Source of the DNA: Stappia sp. MMSF_3263
Lineage (GTDB): Bacteria; Pseudomonadota; Alphaproteobacteria; Rhizobiales; Stappiaceae
Assembly (NCBI RefSeq): GCF_030733745.1
Contig: NZ_JASHIK010000001.1
Coordinates: 372,001 to 436,000 of the forward strand
DNA length: 64,000 nucleotides
Direction of reading: 5' to 3'
Numbering within the stretch: the first letter of the stretch is position 1; each line of letters begins with the position of its first letter. The notes below the pieces were generated by a model that worked only from the letters and a program-made list of their open reading frames with translations, ran no database searches and was not told the origin of the DNA. This document shows positions 29,300 through 39,093 of the stretch, piece by piece. Both the position numbers and the translations under genes were made by a program.

Positions 29300-30382
29300 A
29301 TGGCCACCATTGCACTCGATATCGGTCACCGTCCCGCCGCCAGCGCCGCATCGGCGCGTGCCTCGGGCTTCGCGCCCCTGGAGCGGCCCGAGCTTGCCTA
29401 CACGCCGGAAGTCGCCGAGGCGACCGCGCCGGTCTACGAGAAGGTCAAGGACTTCATCCCGCAGATCGAGTGGCCGGTGCTGGCGCCGGTGATCCATGCG
29501 ATCAACAAGCTCAAGAAGGAGCGCAACGCCGTCATCCTGGCGCATAACTACATGACGCCGGAAATCTTCCACGGCGTGGCGGATATCGTCGGCGACAGCC
29601 TGGCGCTGGCCAAGGAAGCGGCCAAGACCGACGCGGATGTGATCGTTCAGTGCGGCGTGCACTTCATGGCCGAGACGGCGAAGATCCTCAATCCCGACAA
29701 GACGGTGCTGATCCCGGACATGAAGGCCGGCTGCTCGCTCGCCGAATCGATCACGGCAGCCGATGTGCGCGCCCTGCGCGAGAAGCACCCCGGCGTGCCG
29801 ATCGTCACCTATGTGAACACCTCGGCCGACGTGAAGGCGGAATGCGACATCTGCTGCACCTCGGCCAACGCCGTGCAGGTGGTGGAGAGCCTGGGCGCGC
29901 CGAAGGTGCTGCTCATCCCCGACCAGTACCTGGCCGCCAACGTGGCGCGCCAGACCGATGTCGAGATCCTGACCTGGGCGGGTGCCTGCGAGGTGCACGA
30001 GCGCTTCACCGCAGCCGAGTTGCGTGAGTATCGCGAGATCGAGCCGGAGGTGAAGATCATCGCCCATCCGGAATGCCCGCCGGAGGTGGTTGACGAGGCC
30101 GATTTCACCGGCTCGACCGCCGGCATGATCGACTGGGTCAAGCAGAACCGCCCGGGCAAGGTGATGCTCGTCACCGAATGCTCGATGGCCGACAACATCG
30201 CCTCGGAAACGCCGGGCGTCGATTATGTGCGGCCCTGCAACCTGTGCCCGCACATGAAGCGCATCACCTTGTCGAAGATCCTCGATGCATTGGTCGAGAT
30301 GCGCGACGAGGTGACTGTCGATCCGGTCATCTCGGCCCGAGCCCGCCAGTCGGTCGAGCGGATGATCAATCTCAAGAGCTGA
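29300..30382 (+). CDS. nadA: Quinolinate synthase A
   Basis: Condenses iminoaspartate with dihydroxyacetone phosphate to quinolinate. The 360-residue enzyme has [20 protein letters not shown] (residues 81-100), [10 protein letters not shown] (Cys118), [11 protein letters not shown] (Cys230) and [10 protein letters not shown] near Cys316; these give the three ligands of the [4Fe-4S] cluster, with one open iron site for catalysis. First gene of nadA-nadB-nadC. AGGGAGGTC lies upstream of the start. Likely repressed by the NadQ-like protein when NAD precursors are ample. Confidence 0.98.
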   Translation: MATIALDIGHRPAASAASARASGFAPLERPELAYTPEVAEATAPVYEKVKDFIPQIEWPVLAPVIHAINKLKKERNAVILAHNYMTPEIFHGVADIVGDSLALAKEAAKTDADVIVQCGVHFMAETAKILNPDKTVLIPDMKAGCSLAESITAADVRALREKHPGVPIVTYVNTSADVKAECDICCTSANAVQVVESLGAPKVLLIPDQYLAANVARQTDVEILTWAGACEVHERFTAAELREYREIEPEVKIIAHPECPPEVVDEADFTGSTAGMIDWVKQNRPGKVMLVTECSMADNIASETPGVDYVRPCNLCPHMKRITLSKILDALVEMRDEVTVDPVISARARQSVERMINLKS

Positions 30383-30391
30383 CATTTGGTC

Positions 30392-30418
30392 GCGCCCGGA
30401 GCGTACCGCTTCGGGCGC
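30392..30418 (+). other. Stable hairpin between nadA and nadB
   Basis: GCGCCCG-g-AGCG-tac-CGCT-t-CGGGCGC, two stacked stems with single-base bulges, nine bases after nadA. AATTCGTTTGG follows, a weak T tract. It could attenuate or stabilise the nadA message within the 251-base nadA-nadB gap. Confidence 0.55.
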
Positions 30419-30633
30419 AATTCGTTTGGCAAGCCGTGATGCCGGGGTAAGATTGCAGACCGACGGCGGCCTCCGGGCCGGGTCGCTCTGGCCGGCTTTG
30501 CGCGAAAGGCGGAAACGGCCGGGCCATTCGGCTCCCGGCTTTCTCGGCGCATCTGCCTCTGCCTTTACCCGTGGCCGCCAGCCGGCCTTGTCCCTGCCCT
30601 TGGCCTCCATGGCCCTTCCCCGGACGTGAAAAC

Positions 30634-32268
30634 ATGACGTCAGCCCGCCCTGCCACCTCGCATATCGACGATGTCGTCATCCTCGGCGGAGGCCTCACGG
30701 GCCTGTTCTGCGCGCTGAAGCTGGCGCCGCGCCCGGTCACCATCCTGTCCGCCTCGCCGATCGGCGAGGGTGCCTCCTCGGCCTGGGCGCAGGGCGGCAT
30801 CGCCGCCGCCGTCTCCGACGAGGACAGCGCCGCCGCCCACGCTGCCGATACGATGGCCGTCGGCGGCGGACTGTGCGACGAGAAGGTCGTGCGGCTGATG
30901 ACCGAGGAGGCGGGCGAGCGTGTCCGCGACCTGCTCGGTTATGGCGTGCCGTTCGACATGGACCTGGAAGGCCGGCTGCAGCTCTCCCGCGAGGCGGCGC
31001 ATTCGGTCAACCGGATCGTGCGCGTGCGTGGCGACATGGCCGGGCGGGCGATCATGGACGCGCTTGTGGCCGCGGTTCGCAAGACCCCGTCGATACGGGT
31101 CGTCGAGGGATATCTGGGCGAGGAACTGCTGCATGAAGGGCGTCTCGTCACCGGTGTGCTCGCTCGCCGCCGGGGTGACCGCGAGCGGCTTGCCTTTCCC
31201 GCCCATGCGGTGGTGCTTGCCTCCGGTGGCATCGGCCATCTCTTTGCGGTGACCACCAACCCGCCGGAGGCAAACGGCCAAGGCATTGCCATGGCGCTCA
31301 ATGCCGGCGCGGTGATTGCCGATGCGGAGTTCGTCCAGTTTCACCCGACCGCGCTGAATGTCGGCCAGGATCCGGCACCGCTTGCCTCCGAGGCTCTGCG
31401 CGGCGAAGGCGCGATCCTGATCGATTCCGCCGGTCGGCGGTTCATGGAGGAGATCGATCCGCTGAAGGAGCTCGCTCCGCGCGACGTCGTTGCGCGGGCG
31501 GTCTTTGCCGAAACGCTGTCCGGGCGAGGCGCTTTCCTCGACTGCCGGGAGGCGATCGGCGCAGCGTTTCCGGACCGGTTCCCGACGGTGCATGCCGCCT
31601 GCCTGAAGGCGGGTATCGATCCGGTTCGCGAGCCGATCCCGGTGGCGCCCGCCGAGCACTACCACATGGGCGGCGTGCTGACCGATGCCAACGGCCGCAC
31701 CTCGCTCGACAATCTCTGGGCGGCCGGCGAGGTTGCCTCCACCGGCGCCCATGGCGCCAACCGGCTCGCCTCCAACTCGCTGCTGGAAACGGTGGTCTTC
31801 GCCGCCCGCATCGCCGAGGATATCCAGAACCAGATGCCCAATCCGCGTACCGCGCACTGGCCGGGCATCGACGACCATATCCAGGAGCCGACCCGGCGCA
31901 ACGAGGTCGAGCGCGAGGCCATCGGCATGTTGCGGCGGGCAATGGCCACAGGCGTCGGGGTGATCCGCGACGCGGATGGGCTCACCGGAACGCTTGCCGT
32001 CATCGATGCGCTTGAAGCACGCTGCAAGCGCCGCTCGATTCGCAACATGATGACCGCCGGCAAGGCCGTGACCGCCTCCGCGCTGATGCGCCGGGAAAGC
32101 CGCGGCGGGCACTGGCGATCCGATTTCCCTCAAACCGATCCGGCACTGGCCCGGCGGTCCTTCGTCACCCTCAAGGATGTCGAGGCGGCGGTTGCCGCCG
32201 CCCGCGACAGCGAGGTCGGGCGGGCCGCCGTTGCCCGGCTTGCACGTGATGGCGGAGACGAGACATGA
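30634..32268 (+). CDS. nadB: L-aspartate oxidase
   Basis: FAD enzyme oxidising L-aspartate to iminoaspartate for NadA. The 544-residue product has [17 protein letters not shown] (FAD site, about 14-30), [12 protein letters not shown], the [19 protein letters not shown] block, FVQFHPTAL and [12 protein letters not shown] with catalytic Arg/His region, and [21 protein letters not shown]. Length and motifs are typical. The start lies 251 bases after nadA; its ribosome site is weak. Stop overlaps the nadC start (ATGA), so these two are translationally coupled. Confidence 0.97.
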   Translation: MTSARPATSHIDDVVILGGGLTGLFCALKLAPRPVTILSASPIGEGASSAWAQGGIAAAVSDEDSAAAHAADTMAVGGGLCDEKVVRLMTEEAGERVRDLLGYGVPFDMDLEGRLQLSREAAHSVNRIVRVRGDMAGRAIMDALVAAVRKTPSIRVVEGYLGEELLHEGRLVTGVLARRRGDRERLAFPAHAVVLASGGIGHLFAVTTNPPEANGQGIAMALNAGAVIADAEFVQFHPTALNVGQDPAPLASEALRGEGAILIDSAGRRFMEEIDPLKELAPRDVVARAVFAETLSGRGAFLDCREAIGAAFPDRFPTVHAACLKAGIDPVREPIPVAPAEHYHMGGVLTDANGRTSLDNLWAAGEVASTGAHGANRLASNSLLETVVFAARIAEDIQNQMPNPRTAHWPGIDDHIQEPTRRNEVEREAIGMLRRAMATGVGVIRDADGLTGTLAVIDALEARCKRRSIRNMMTAGKAVTASALMRRESRGGHWRSDFPQTDPALARRSFVTLKDVEAAVAAARDSEVGRAAVARLARDGGDET

Positions 32269-33131
32269 GCGCTGCCGGCAATCTTCCGGTTCTGCCCGGC
32301 CTACTGGTCGAGGATGCGGTCCGCGCTGCCCTGTTGGAGGACTGGGGCCGGGCCGGCGACATCACCGCTCAGGCAACGCTGTCCCCGGAGCTTCGCGCAA
32401 GCGCCGTCATCGCCGCCCGCCAGCCCGGTCGTCTCGCCGGTCTTGCCCTGGCCGAGACGGCGTTTCGGTTGAGCGATCCGGCGATCCGCGTCGAGCCGCT
32501 GGTCGGTGACGGTGCGCGACTTGCTCCCGGCGACGTGGTGATGCGCATTGACGGGCCGGCGCGCGCGGTTCTGTCGGCCGAGCGTGTTGCCCTGAATTTC
32601 CTCGGTCACCTGTCGGGGGTTGCGACGGCAACCGGCCTGTTCGCCGACCGGGTCGCGCATACGAATGCTCGCATCGTGTGCACCCGCAAGACGACGCCGG
32701 GTCTGCGCGCTTTCGAGAAATACGCGGTGCGCTGCGGCGGCGGCGCCAATCACCGCTTCGGCCTCGATGACGCGATCCTGATCAAGGACAACCACATCGC
32801 GGTTGCCGGCGGCGTGCGCGCGGCCATCGATGCGGCGCGCGCCTTTGCCGGTCATCTCGTCAAGATCGAGGTGGAGGTCGACACGCTCGACCAACTGCGC
32901 GAGGCGCTTGCCGCGCGCCCGGACGTGGTCATGCTGGACAACATGGTGCCGGCAATGCTGCGGGAGGCGGTCTCCATCGCCAGCGGCGCGGTGCTGCTCG
33001 AGGCTTCCGGCGGCATCACGCTCGACACGGTCGCGGGCGTGGCGGAAACGGGGGTCGACCTGATCTCCGTCGGCTGGATCACCCATTCCGCTCCCGTTCT
33101 GGACCTCGGTCTCGACATCGGTCTCGGCTGA
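32265..33131 (+). CDS. nadC: Nicotinate-nucleotide pyrophosphorylase (carboxylating)
   Basis: Converts quinolinate and PRPP to nicotinate mononucleotide, completing the de novo route begun by nadA and nadB. The 288-residue protein has [59 protein letters not shown] (in two parts here: [20 protein letters not shown]) and LIKDNHI, then [10 protein letters not shown] and [10 protein letters not shown], which bind quinolinate and the phosphates. It overlaps nadB by four bases. Confidence 0.98.
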   Translation: MSAAGNLPVLPGLLVEDAVRAALLEDWGRAGDITAQATLSPELRASAVIAARQPGRLAGLALAETAFRLSDPAIRVEPLVGDGARLAPGDVVMRIDGPARAVLSAERVALNFLGHLSGVATATGLFADRVAHTNARIVCTRKTTPGLRAFEKYAVRCGGGANHRFGLDDAILIKDNHIAVAGGVRAAIDAARAFAGHLVKIEVEVDTLDQLREALAARPDVVMLDNMVPAMLREAVSIASGAVLLEASGGITLDTVAGVAETGVDLISVGWITHSAPVLDLGLDIGLG

Positions 33132-33202
33132 AGCCTCTGGTCGCGGTTGGGGCTCGACAAGTCGGGCGGCATTGGCGAAAGTCTCTGCCGCAAAGGGACG
33201 CC

Positions 33203-33985
33203 ATGCCGAAGTTCGCTGCAAATCTCTCGATGCTCTTCACCGAGCACGACTTCCTCGACCGGTTCCAGGCCGCTGCCGACGCGGGGTTCACGGCGGTGGA
33301 GTTCCTGTTTCCCTACGAATTTCAGCCGGACGAGATCGCGGCCCGCCTGACCGCCGCCGATCTGCAGCTTGTCCTGCACAACTTCCCGCCGGGCAACTGG
33401 GAGGCGGGCGAGCGCGGCATCGCCATCCTGCCGGACCGGGTCGCGGAGTTTCGCTCGGGGGTCGACTGGGCGGTGGCCTATGCGACCGAACTCGGCTGCC
33501 CGCAGCTGAACTGCCTTGCCGGCCTGGCGCCGGCGGGCGTCGACCCTGCCTTGCTGCGCGAGACCCTGATCGACAACCTGAAATACGCGGCTGCGCGGCT
33601 GGAGAAGGCCGGGCTGCGCCTGCTTGTCGAGGCGATCAACATCCGCGACATGCCGGGTTTCTTCCTGCACCATTCGGACCAGGCGATCGCGGTGATGGAC
33701 GAGGTCGGTGCAGACAATCTGTTCCTGCAATATGACATCTATCATATGCAGGTGATGGAGGGGGACATCGCCAACCGGCTGGAACGGCTGCTGCCGCGTA
33801 TTGGGCACATCCAGATCGCCGACACGCCCGGCCGCCACGAGCCGGGAACGGGCGAACTGAATTATCCCTTTCTTTTCGGCCATCTCGACCGGATCGGATA
33901 TGACGGCTTCGTCAGTGCCGAGTACCGGCCCGCGGCGTCGACGGAAGCCGGACTCGACTGGTTCGCCGCCGCCCGGGTCGGCTGA
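33203..33985 (+). CDS. hyi: Hydroxypyruvate isomerase-family TIM barrel
   Basis: A 260-residue sugar-phosphate-isomerase-like TIM barrel matching the Hyi/OtnI group (hydroxypyruvate to tartronate semialdehyde, or 2-oxo-tetronate isomerisation). Markers: FAANLSMLFTEHDFLDRFQAAADAGFTAVE at the start, LVEAINIRDMPGFFLHHSDQA, YDIYHMQVMEGD and GHIQIADTPGRHEPGTGELNYP; Glu, Asp, His and Glu supply the divalent metal site. It stands 71 bases after nadC, same strand. No glyoxylate-pathway partner is adjacent, so substrate remains open. Confidence 0.9.
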   Translation: MPKFAANLSMLFTEHDFLDRFQAAADAGFTAVEFLFPYEFQPDEIAARLTAADLQLVLHNFPPGNWEAGERGIAILPDRVAEFRSGVDWAVAYATELGCPQLNCLAGLAPAGVDPALLRETLIDNLKYAAARLEKAGLRLLVEAINIRDMPGFFLHHSDQAIAVMDEVGADNLFLQYDIYHMQVMEGDIANRLERLLPRIGHIQIADTPGRHEPGTGELNYPFLFGHLDRIGYDGFVSAEYRPAASTEAGLDWFAAARVG

Positions 33986-33994
33986 CGCGCGCTC

Positions 33995-35857
33995 TCAGGC
34001 TGTCGAGCGTAGCGCCGGGTCGGACGGGCGACCCGCCCCTGCTCCCTGACTTTCCAAAGGTGTGCCGATACTGGCGATGGCGAGGCCGTCGGCCTGTGCC
34101 TTGGCGTGCTGCTTCAGCCGGGCGATGTGATTGCTCAGCATGTCCAGATTGTCGATCGCCACGCCCTTGGGAATGTGCAGGACAGCGATCGAGCAGGTCA
34201 GCAGCGGATAGGTCTGCATCCGTCCCGTGCGGTCCTCGGCGAGAATGAAACCCTGCCGGCGGTGTTCGGGACTGTAGAGGCTTTCCACCTGATGGGCGAA
34301 GTCGGCGCGCAGGTCGCGCATGTGCCGGGCGACCTTGTCCCGCGGCCAGTCTTCCAGTCCGACAAAGAAGTCGTCGCCTCCGACATGACCGACAAAGGCG
34401 CGGCCCATGTCCAGTTTCCGCTTGAGCAGTTCGGAGAACAGGATCAGCGCCCGGTCGCCGATGCGAAACCCGTAGGCGTCGTTGAAGGGCTTGAAGTTGT
34501 CGAAGTCGATATAGCACAGGGACCGGTCCCGGTCCGCTCCCGCCCCGGTTCGCACAACGTGGTCGGAGATAGCCGAATTGCCGGGCAGCTTTGTCAGCGG
34601 ATTCTGGTCCTGGGCGATCTGCAGGCGGGCCTCGTTCGAGATCTTCAGGAGCGAGTGGGCAAGCAGGCAGCCGGCATAGCGGCCGCTGCGGGTGATGACG
34701 ATGCCATCCGCCAGCTCTTCCGAACTGACATCGACCAGCCGGGCGAGCGGCGCGTTGATGTCGGCGATCGCACATGGGCGGATGAAACGCCTCAGGTGAT
34801 TGTCGATGGTCGGATTGAGCAGCAGGTCTCGTCCGAAGGACAGGTAGAGGAAGCTCTTCAGGTCAGCCTCGCGGATCAATCCCCTCGGCTCGTTGGCCGC
34901 GTTGACCACGGGAAGGATGGTCTGCTGCGGGTTTGCCTGGAAGATGTCCAGCGCCTGGGCGATGGAGCCGCTTTCGCTGATTGAAGGGATGCGCGCCATT
35001 TCCTTTTCGAGGAAATCGAGATCGGCATGCTTGCGCATGTCCGGGCGGTCCGGCCTGTCGCCCTGAACGGCATAGGCAGGGCGGGCCTGGGTGATGTCGG
35101 TGAAGGGACGCGCGATCAGGTACCCTTGAACGAGATCGCAGCCGACATCGCGGCATGCGCGCAACTCGGACGGGGTTTCGACGCCTTCGGCAACGACGCG
35201 GATGCCGAGAACATGGGCCAGATCGACAACACTGGACACGAACAGCCGCTTGCGGGCGTCGTTCTGCAAGGAGGTGATGAAGAACCGGTCGATCTTCAGG
35301 ATGCCGGGTTCATACTGGTAGAGCAGGCGGAGCTGCGAGTAGCCTTGCCCGAAATCGTCGAGGGCGATGCCGAAGCCGTGGTCGCGTGCGCTGGTGACGA
35401 AGCTGTGCAGGTCGTTCTGGGCGAAGCGCTCGTGGATTTCCGGGATCTCGAGGCATATGTGCCAGGGTGACAGCCCATGGGCGCGGGTGGCCGCCTGCGT
35501 CGCCTCGAGCTGCTCCTGCATTGCCGACAGGTTGCGGGCGTCGATGTTCAGGAACAGCTTGGTTTTTTCGGAAACGTCCATACGGGCGAACTTGGCGATC
35601 GCCTTGCGTCTCAGCAGGCTCTCCAACTCGGCGATGCGGCCGTTGTCCGCGGCATAGTCGAGAACCTCGCGCGGTGAACCGAACCCCAGCCTTCCGAATT
35701 CCCGCAAGAGCGCCTCGTAGCCGAACACCGCGCCGGAATGGATGTCGACGATCGGCTGGAACGCATAGTCCAGCGCTGCCTCGGCCTGCGTCATGAAGAG
35801 CGGCAGGTTACGGGTGGCGCGCAGGGCCTCGGCAATGCCGCCGGCGTTGTCGCTCAC
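33995..35857 (-). CDS. EAL-CBS-GGDEF-like c-di-GMP protein
   Basis: A 620-residue cytoplasmic protein in the order EAL (about 30-260), CBS pair (about 290-420), GGDEF-like (about 440-590). EAL residues look complete: YEALLR, FLNID, LEIPE, LDDFGQGYS, LKIDRF, VVAEGVETP, VQGYLIARP, so c-di-GMP phosphodiesterase activity is expected. The cyclase signature is GGDDF instead of GG[D/E]EF, so synthesis is doubtful and a GTP-sensing role is possible. CBS modules bind nucleotides. Start: GTG 35857, because GAAGGAG lies upstream; the longer in-frame reading is unsupported. Confidence 0.9.
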   Translation of the reverse strand: MSDNAGGIAEALRATRNLPLFMTQAEAALDYAFQPIVDIHSGAVFGYEALLREFGRLGFGSPREVLDYAADNGRIAELESLLRRKAIAKFARMDVSEKTKLFLNIDARNLSAMQEQLEATQAATRAHGLSPWHICLEIPEIHERFAQNDLHSFVTSARDHGFGIALDDFGQGYSQLRLLYQYEPGILKIDRFFITSLQNDARKRLFVSSVVDLAHVLGIRVVAEGVETPSELRACRDVGCDLVQGYLIARPFTDITQARPAYAVQGDRPDRPDMRKHADLDFLEKEMARIPSISESGSIAQALDIFQANPQQTILPVVNAANEPRGLIREADLKSFLYLSFGRDLLLNPTIDNHLRRFIRPCAIADINAPLARLVDVSSEELADGIVITRSGRYAGCLLAHSLLKISNEARLQIAQDQNPLTKLPGNSAISDHVVRTGAGADRDRSLCYIDFDNFKPFNDAYGFRIGDRALILFSELLKRKLDMGRAFVGHVGGDDFFVGLEDWPRDKVARHMRDLRADFAHQVESLYSPEHRRQGFILAEDRTGRMQTYPLLTCSIAVLHIPKGVAIDNLDMLSNHIARLKQHAKAQADGLAIASIGTPLESQGAGAGRPSDPALRSTA

Positions 35858-36182
35858 ATCTGGCTCCTTCGTTCGCCGGCGCCGTTGCATCCGGTCGTCT
35901 GCGCAGTCGGTACCGGTCTCGGGCCGAATCGCGACTGGCGGGCACCAGTCTTGCAGCCGAATGGTGACGGTATGAATGCAGGGAGCCGCGCGGAGCTTCG
36001 CACGAAATCCATGGGATGGCCTTTTCGCCGCAATGAATGATCTAATTCGGAACGTCGTGAATATTCCCGCAGCCGGGCTGCAGGCGAAAAAAGTCATATA
36101 TTCTAATCGTAAAGGGAACCTTGCACGGATCTTGGAGCGGTCCGCCGCGACGTCGCCGGACCGCTCCGGCGAGGCGTCCGGA
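35858..36182. other. Intergenic region upstream of the EAL gene
   Basis: 325 bases between two leftward genes. It holds the presumed promoter of the EAL gene and, at 36134-36167, a strong palindrome behind the SleB gene. AATATATGAC and ACGATTAGAATAT on the minus strand (about 36095-36115) are AT-rich and promoter-like. No gene seen. Confidence 0.5.
36134..36167 (-). terminator. Long palindromic hairpin after the SleB-type gene
   Basis: GGAGCGGTCCG (36134-36144) pairs perfectly with CGGACCGCTCC (36157-36167); the loop itself contains GCGACGTCGC. It is 16 bases past the gene stop. There is no T tract, so it may act as an RNA stabiliser or rho-assisted stop. Confidence 0.5.
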
Positions 36183-37454
36183 TCAGCTCCAGCCGCCGCG
36201 TTTGGTCTTGTAGAAGATGTGCTGGCCGATCTTGTCGAGGCGCTTCATGTAGCGCGCCCAGCGCGGGCTTACATAGGTCGCGTGATAATGGGTGGAGGCG
36301 CCGACCTTTTCCAGATAGCGCTGTCCCGAGACGGTCTCGCGAGCAACCTTCTGAGCCACCTCCCATTCCGGCTTTTCGCTGATCCGGTCGCGGACCCCGT
36401 CGCACGCGAAGGAGAACTGGCAACGGTTGCGCAGGTGTCGGTTCTGGTAGACGACCTTGCAGATGGTTTCCGGGTAGGCCGGGTTGCGAACCCGGTTGAG
36501 CACGACCTGGGCAACGGCCGCCTGACCGTCGACCGGTTCGCCGCGGGCCTCGAAATAGACAGCTTCGGCAAGACAGCGCTGTTCCTTGGCAGTGATCACG
36601 CTGGCGGGAAGGGCGCGGTTGGCCCACCAGAACGGATCGCTGTCCTTGTTGGTTTCCAGTGCCGCCTCGTCGCCTGTGCCCGGCGCGAGCGGATTCCCGC
36701 CAAGCAGCGCCTCGAAGGGGGCGCGGACATTATCCATTCCCTGTGGAGCGTAGGCGGAGGCATAGGACACGCTGGTCGCCGCCACGTTGCGCGCCATGGC
36801 GAGCCTTGCCAGGTCGAGCGGCGAACCCTTGCCGGTCGTTCCGGCGCTGGCGAGCACCGTGCCATCAACGCCTGCAGGCATGTTGGTGCGCACGAAGGCG
36901 ACACGTGGCAGGTCGGCGGAGGTCCGTCCGCCGATCATGCTGGTCATCGTGTAGACCGAGCCGGCGGCGACGCCGACCATCTCACGGTCGGGAGCGAGCG
37001 ATACGTAGCGGTCGCCCTTGGCGGAGCGGTTCACGGGTGTGCGTGCCGGCGGCTGCTTGGGAGCGCTTTCCTTGACGAAGGTCTCCAGTCCGCGCACCAC
37101 GGCCGGGTCCGTACCCGGCGCCGCGTTGGTGATCGCGTAGTCGGGAGTGTCGCCCTTGCGGTCCTGCGAGGCATCGGCAAGGACGAGGGAAGGCGCGACG
37201 CTGCTTGCATGGGGAGCCGCCTCGATCGCCGACATCCAGCGCGGGGCGTTGCCGCGCGTTGCCTCGATCAATGCGGTGATGTCCTGTTGGCCGATGGAAC
37301 CGGACCAGGCGAGATAGACCACCGGAGCAAGCGCGGCGAGGCGCCAGGCAACGGGCCTCTTCGTGCCAAGCGTGTTCCGCCCCGTGCGGGTCGGACCGTC
37401 GGCTCTTCGACGGGGGGCGAGGCGGTGGCCAAGCGTTTGCACCGTGCCAGTCAT
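36183..37454 (-). CDS. SleB-type cell wall hydrolase
   Basis: A 423-residue envelope protein. A membrane anchor or signal lies at about residues 38-55 (WRLAALAPVVYLAWSG). The carboxy domain (about 290-420) is hydrolase_2/SleB: AEAVYFEARGEPVDGQAAVAQVVLNRV (contains the catalytic Glu), RCQFSFACDG, STHYHATYVSPRWA. It should cleave peptidoglycan glycan strands and act in remodelling or division. The middle 230 residues are low-complexity. Start 37454 chosen with GGAG upstream; the frame is open to 37481. Confidence 0.9.
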   Translation of the reverse strand: MTGTVQTLGHRLAPRRRADGPTRTGRNTLGTKRPVAWRLAALAPVVYLAWSGSIGQQDITALIEATRGNAPRWMSAIEAAPHASSVAPSLVLADASQDRKGDTPDYAITNAAPGTDPAVVRGLETFVKESAPKQPPARTPVNRSAKGDRYVSLAPDREMVGVAAGSVYTMTSMIGGRTSADLPRVAFVRTNMPAGVDGTVLASAGTTGKGSPLDLARLAMARNVAATSVSYASAYAPQGMDNVRAPFEALLGGNPLAPGTGDEAALETNKDSDPFWWANRALPASVITAKEQRCLAEAVYFEARGEPVDGQAAVAQVVLNRVRNPAYPETICKVVYQNRHLRNRCQFSFACDGVRDRISEKPEWEVAQKVARETVSGQRYLEKVGASTHYHATYVSPRWARYMKRLDKIGQHIFYKTKRGGWS

Positions 37455-37673
37455 ACGCGGCAACTCCGGTCCATGCGGCAAGAGGTCGGGAACGTCCGGC
37501 GAAGGGGCCGCGACGCGATGTCTAAAGTTGATCCTCGCGGTTTAACCTTGAAAGAGAGTTAATACGGGCGAAATGCCGCCGGATTCCATGATTTCGGGGC
37601 CCTGTACTGAGCCCGGCATGGTTAATGCGGCGGGCCCGAAACAGGCCAAATTGCTCTTGGAAAAGCGTTTTTC

Positions 37674-38360
37674 TTAGAAGGGGCAGATGCTGGCGAACGT
37701 CGTGGGAGCGCCGCCGTTCGGATGACGGATCGTCAGGCGCTCGGCATGAAGCTGAAGCCGGGATGCGCCGTTCTGCGACTCGGGCGTGCCGTAGAGCGGG
37801 TCCCCGAGGATCGGATGGCCAAGCTCGCGCATGTGGACGCGCAACTGGTGCGACCGGCCGGTCAGGGGCTCGAGCAGCACCCGTGTCGCGTGCTCCTCGC
37901 GTGTCAGCACCCGCCAGTTCGTGAGTGCCGCCCTGCCGGCCTCGCGATCGACCATCTGCCGCGGCCGGTTCGGCCAATCCGTGCAAAGCGGCAGGTCGAC
38001 CGTGCCGCTATCCTGCGCGATATGGCCTGCGACCCGCGCGACATAGGCCTTGCTGACATGGCGGCGTTCGAACTGCAGGCCGAGATGTCGGTGGGCCGCA
38101 GCGTTCAGCGCCAGCACCATCACGCCCGACGTATCCATGTCGAGCCGGTGGACGATGCGCGCTTCGGGATAAAGAAGCGCGGCCCGCGCCGCGACGCAGT
38201 CGGCAAGCCACGGGTGCTTGCCAGGCACGCTCAAAAGCCCGCTGGGCTTGTCGACGACGAGCAGGTCAGGGTCGTGATGCAGAACGACCAGCAGCGGCTC
38301 GCGCGGCGGCGCGTAGACGCGGTCGGGAAGCGGCAAGCCTGGGGGCGTTTGTTCCTGCAT
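37674..38360 (-). CDS. RluA-family pseudouridine synthase
   Basis: A 228-residue synthase converting uridine to pseudouridine in rRNA or tRNA. HRLDMDTSGVMVLAL carries the catalytic Asp; DLLVVDKPSGLLSVPGK is the amino-terminal motif and LTGRSHQLRVHMRELGHPILGDPLYG the substrate-binding motif. No S4 domain is present and the size is close to E. coli RluA, so 23S U746/tRNA U32-type specificity is likely but unproven. GGGGGC precedes the start at 38360. Confidence 0.92.
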   Translation of the reverse strand: MQEQTPPGLPLPDRVYAPPREPLLVVLHHDPDLLVVDKPSGLLSVPGKHPWLADCVAARAALLYPEARIVHRLDMDTSGVMVLALNAAAHRHLGLQFERRHVSKAYVARVAGHIAQDSGTVDLPLCTDWPNRPRQMVDREAGRAALTNWRVLTREEHATRVLLEPLTGRSHQLRVHMRELGHPILGDPLYGTPESQNGASRLQLHAERLTIRHPNGGAPTTFASICPF

Positions 38361-38431
38361 GCCCCCACATAACGGCCGGCGCGCGCCGTGCAAAGGGCCA
38401 TCGGTGACGCGGGCGGACGGGACCCTGCCTT

Positions 38432-38920
38432 TCAGCGCGCCTCGCCTGCGGGAAAGATCATGCAGGTCTCGACCCCATGGGCGACGAGCTTGCCGTTGCC
38501 GTCGACCAGGCGGGCCTCCGAGGTCGCCATGCGGCGGCCGCGATGCAGCACCCTGCCGTCGCAGACCAGCCGCCCGCTCGTCTCGAACACGGGGCGTACG
38601 TTGTTCACCTTGAACTCGACCGTCGTGTAGCCCTCGCCGGGGGCGAGCGTCGTGTGCACCGCGCAGCCGAGGGCCGAATCGAGGATCGTCGCGATCCAGC
38701 CGCCATGCACGGTGCCGAGAGGATTGTAGTGGTCGAAGGACGGCTCTCCTTCGAAGCGGGCGAAATCGGCATCGACCTGCGTCAGGACGAAGTTCATCGT
38801 CCGGCAGATCGGCGGGGCGGGCAGGCGACCCGCGATCATGCCGCGCAGTTGCTCCAGCCCGCTTAAGGAGGCCGCCTCGGCGGGATCGGCAAGGCCGAAG
38901 GTGCGGTCACCGAAATCCAT
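38432..38920 (-). CDS. PaaI-family hotdog thioesterase
   Basis: A 162-residue hotdog-fold acyl-CoA thioesterase. FDHYNPLGTVHGGWIATILDSALGCAV holds the HGG active-site motif (given here in part: LGTVHGGWIATILDSALG), and GEGYTTVEFKVNNVRPV follows. Substrate unknown; family members hydrolyse aromatic or medium-chain acyl-CoAs. Start 38920 follows GAGGAACG. It is divergent from the MarR gene, with an 18-bp palindrome 18 bases upstream of this start, so MarR control is very likely. Confidence 0.9.
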   Translation of the reverse strand: MDFGDRTFGLADPAEAASLSGLEQLRGMIAGRLPAPPICRTMNFVLTQVDADFARFEGEPSFDHYNPLGTVHGGWIATILDSALGCAVHTTLAPGEGYTTVEFKVNNVRPVFETSGRLVCDGRVLHRGRRMATSEARLVDGNGKLVAHGVETCMIFPAGEAR

Positions 38921-38937
38921 CGCATCGTTCCTCGTTT

Positions 38938-38955
38938 TATGTGCATATGCACATA
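38938..38955. promoter_or_regulatory. MarR operator 1 (18-bp perfect palindrome)
   Basis: TATGTGCATATGCACATA is a perfect palindrome in the thioesterase-MarR divergent region, 18 bases before the thioesterase start. Binding here would repress the thioesterase gene. It shares the TATGCAC/GTGCATA core with a second site at 39052-39069. Confidence 0.75.
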
Positions 38956-39051
38956 TACATGGACGCGGCTGCCGTGCAAGGCGTCCGAAAGCCGCGTTCC
39001 TGTCTCGGGGCATGCTCAGGGAGGAAGATTTCGAGGCCGTTGTCCGGTAAG

Positions 39052-39069
39052 TGCGTGCCTATGCACGCA
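39052..39069. promoter_or_regulatory. MarR operator 2
   Basis: TGCGTGC-CTAT-GCACGCA, a 7-bp inverted repeat containing CTATGCAC, related to operator 1. It sits 25 bases before the chosen marR start, a position suited to autoregulation. Confidence 0.65.
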
Positions 39070-39093
39070 ACTTTGTCCGTGTTACCTTGCGGC

